Origin: an uncultured Halieaceae bacterium
Lineage (GTDB): Bacteria > Pseudomonadota > Gammaproteobacteria > Pseudomonadales > Halieaceae
Assembly: GCA_913063005.1 (NCBI GenBank)
Contig: CAJXZI010000115.1
Location: 1 to 6,594 of the forward strand
Length of the DNA stretch: 6,594 nt
Direction: 5' to 3'
Below are positions 6,554 through 6,594 of this stretch, piece after piece. Positions within the stretch are counted from its first letter, which is position 1; every line of letters begins with the position of its first letter. The notes under the pieces are model-generated. The model did not search any database and had not been told where the DNA came from. It was given only the letters and a program-made list of their open reading frames with translations. The translations under genes and the position numbers were made by a program.

Positions 6554-6587
6554 GCTGAAGGCTCTTCACCGCTAAAGACTCTTTACC
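6554..6587. repeat. Two tandem 17-bp palindromic units
   Basis: GCTGAAGGCTCTTCACC (6554-6570) is followed directly by GCTAAAGACTCTTTACC (6571-6587); 14 of 17 bases agree. Each unit is a palindrome around a central C: the second is perfect over 13 bp (TAAAGA-C-TCTTTA), and the first has one G/T mismatch. Two of the three differences are a matched pair that keeps the symmetry. They lie in the 148-bp tail after the sugar dehydrogenase, which otherwise holds nothing I can name, and the array could continue beyond the window only on a different register, since the next bases TGTGAGG do not match. Confidence 0.6.
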
Positions 6588-6594
6588 TGTGAGG

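Noticed and set aside
6540..6594. Minus-strand open frame entering from the right edge and ending at 6540
   Set aside because: Only about 17 codons are visible and they cover the tandem palindromes, whose 17-bp period is not a multiple of three; cannot be told from chance.

Overview
The window looks like ordinary chromosome from a Gram-negative, probably marine, gammaproteobacterium. GC content is moderate (slightly above 50% by eye), genes are tightly packed with short Shine-Dalgarno sites, one enzyme carries a Sec signal peptide for the periplasm, and the proteins resemble those of oligotrophic marine lineages such as the OM60/NOR5 (Halieaceae) type. That placement is an inference from protein style; no rRNA or marker gene is present. 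I see no insertion sequence, phage gene, CRISPR array, tRNA or rRNA.

Layout from left to right. Bases 1-229 (minus) hold the 5' end of a class III pyridoxal-phosphate aminotransferase that runs off the left edge. A 110-bp divergent control region (230-339) carries a good promoter for the aminotransferase and a perfect 7+7 inverted repeat. On the plus strand a metallo-beta-lactamase-fold hydrolase (340-1428) and an HSL-family alpha/beta hydrolase (1412-2314) overlap by 17 bp and form a coupled pair. An iron-containing alcohol dehydrogenase (2286-3494, minus) runs into that pair tail to tail with a 29-bp overlap. It is divergent from a PIG3-type quinone oxidoreductase (3597-4571, plus), and the 102-bp space between them holds another inverted repeat. 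A 220-bp stretch (4572-4791) has no convincing gene but holds a 12-bp tandem duplication. Then come an unrecognised four-helix membrane protein (4792-5280, minus), whose intrinsic terminator hairpin overlaps its own stop codon, and, divergent from it, a periplasmic PQQ-dependent sugar dehydrogenase (5358-6446, plus). The last 148 bp (6447-6594) are non-coding as far as I can see and contain two tandem 17-bp palindromic units.

Taken together, the first five genes are a plausible small set for breaking down esters or thioesters, alcohols, carbonyls and amines: two hydrolases, a NAD-type alcohol dehydrogenase, a zinc-free medium-chain oxidoreductase and an aminotransferase. No shared substrate can be read from the sequence. 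I found no clear case of a previously undescribed system. The observations most worth a second look are the covarying palindromic tandem repeat at the right edge and the operator-like inverted repeats in the divergent promoter regions.
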